Part shown: in pieces, positions 13,728 to 13,817 of the stretch
Numbering within the stretch: position 1 is the first letter of the stretch
Layout of the letters: each line of letters begins with the position of its first letter
Source of the DNA: Marine Group II euryarchaeote MED-G33
Lineage (GTDB): Archaea; Thermoplasmatota; Poseidoniia; Poseidoniales; Thalassarchaeaceae
Assembly: GCA_949538655.1 (NCBI GenBank)
Contig: CATISE010000064.1
Span: forward strand, 1 to 13,817
Length of the DNA: 13,817 nt
Direction of reading: 5' to 3'
Position numbers and translations under genes: made by a program
The notes under the pieces: generated by a model
The model's input: only the letters and a program-made list of their open reading frames with translations
What the model was told of the DNA's origin: nothing
Databases searched by the model: none

Positions 13728-13817
13728 TCACGGTTCACCGGTGTGTTCCATCCAATCATCCATTTCTGGAGTTCTGAACCACCATTTTCGATCATCGTCC
13801 AACCACCATTCACAACC
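13728..13817 (-). CDS. C-terminal end of a tryptophan-rich protein (partial, runs off the window)
   Basis: The last 29 codons and a TGA stop (13728-13730) are open from the window edge. The residues include WWLDDDRKWWFRTPEMDDW and end MEHTGEP. The W-acidic-WW-x-W pattern resembles short WW/DUF2510-like tail motifs (W-x-D-x-DG-x-W), and loosely the tail of the giant protein at 1-3110. It is on the same strand as, and 48 bases upstream of, the giant propeller gene. Because the body of the protein is outside the window, its function cannot be stated. Confidence 0.6.
   Translation of the reverse strand, partial: GCEWWLDDDRKWWFRTPEMDDWMEHTGEP

Overview
The window looks like a piece of a marine planktonic archaeon, most plausibly Marine Group II Euryarchaeota (Candidatus Poseidoniales). 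This is inferred from gene content, not from a marker gene. The signs are a stand-alone synthetase subunit of GMP synthase (the archaeal split form), a two-subunit glycine decarboxylase, very large acidic thrombospondin-type-3 (TSP3) surface proteins with one C-terminal membrane anchor, GGAGG/AGGTGA ribosome binding sites, and a TATA-like box at leaderless distance from one start codon. No rRNA, tRNA, CRISPR array, insertion sequence or integrase was seen.

Layout: (1) 1-3110, plus strand: the 3' part of a giant secreted protein that begins upstream of the window. It has beta-sandwich modules dense in N-glycosylation sequons, a ten-unit ladder of a 27-residue calcium-binding repeat, ordinary TSP3 units, one transmembrane helix and a short cytoplasmic tail. 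(2) 3159-5228, plus strand: a tight operon of an unrecognised 213-residue protein, purE and guaAB, joined by a 4-base overlap and a 1-base gap. (3) 9048-5229, minus strand: gcvPA, gcvPB and a four-helix membrane protein of unknown function. (4) 9204-10049, plus strand: an SDR/epimerase-fold protein, divergent from gcvPA, that has lost the usual cofactor and catalytic motifs. (5) 13679-10050, minus strand: a second giant surface protein with a signal peptide, a seven-repeat probable beta-propeller, a seven-unit variant TSP3 array, a transmembrane helix and a cytoplasmic tail. (6) 13817-13728, minus strand: the last 29 codons of another, tryptophan-rich protein.

The central genes are housekeeping: purine synthesis (AIR to CAIR, and XMP to GMP) and glycine cleavage, which feeds one-carbon units to purine synthesis. 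The giant proteins on either side are probably cell-surface calcium-binding, adhesion or ligand-binding proteins.

The most interesting observations are: a perfectly correlated replacement of an aromatic/Trp pair by a Cys/Cys pair in the 27-residue repeats; a perfect 18-bp palindrome squeezed between a TATA-like box and the start codon of the second giant gene; tryptophan-rich C-terminal tails on two of the three terminal proteins, with a weaker shared motif on the third; a PurE lacking the His typical of class I enzymes; a degenerate SDR; and two convergent gene pairs that meet with zero spacing at the same hexamer, TAATCA. I see no complete new defence or mobile system here.
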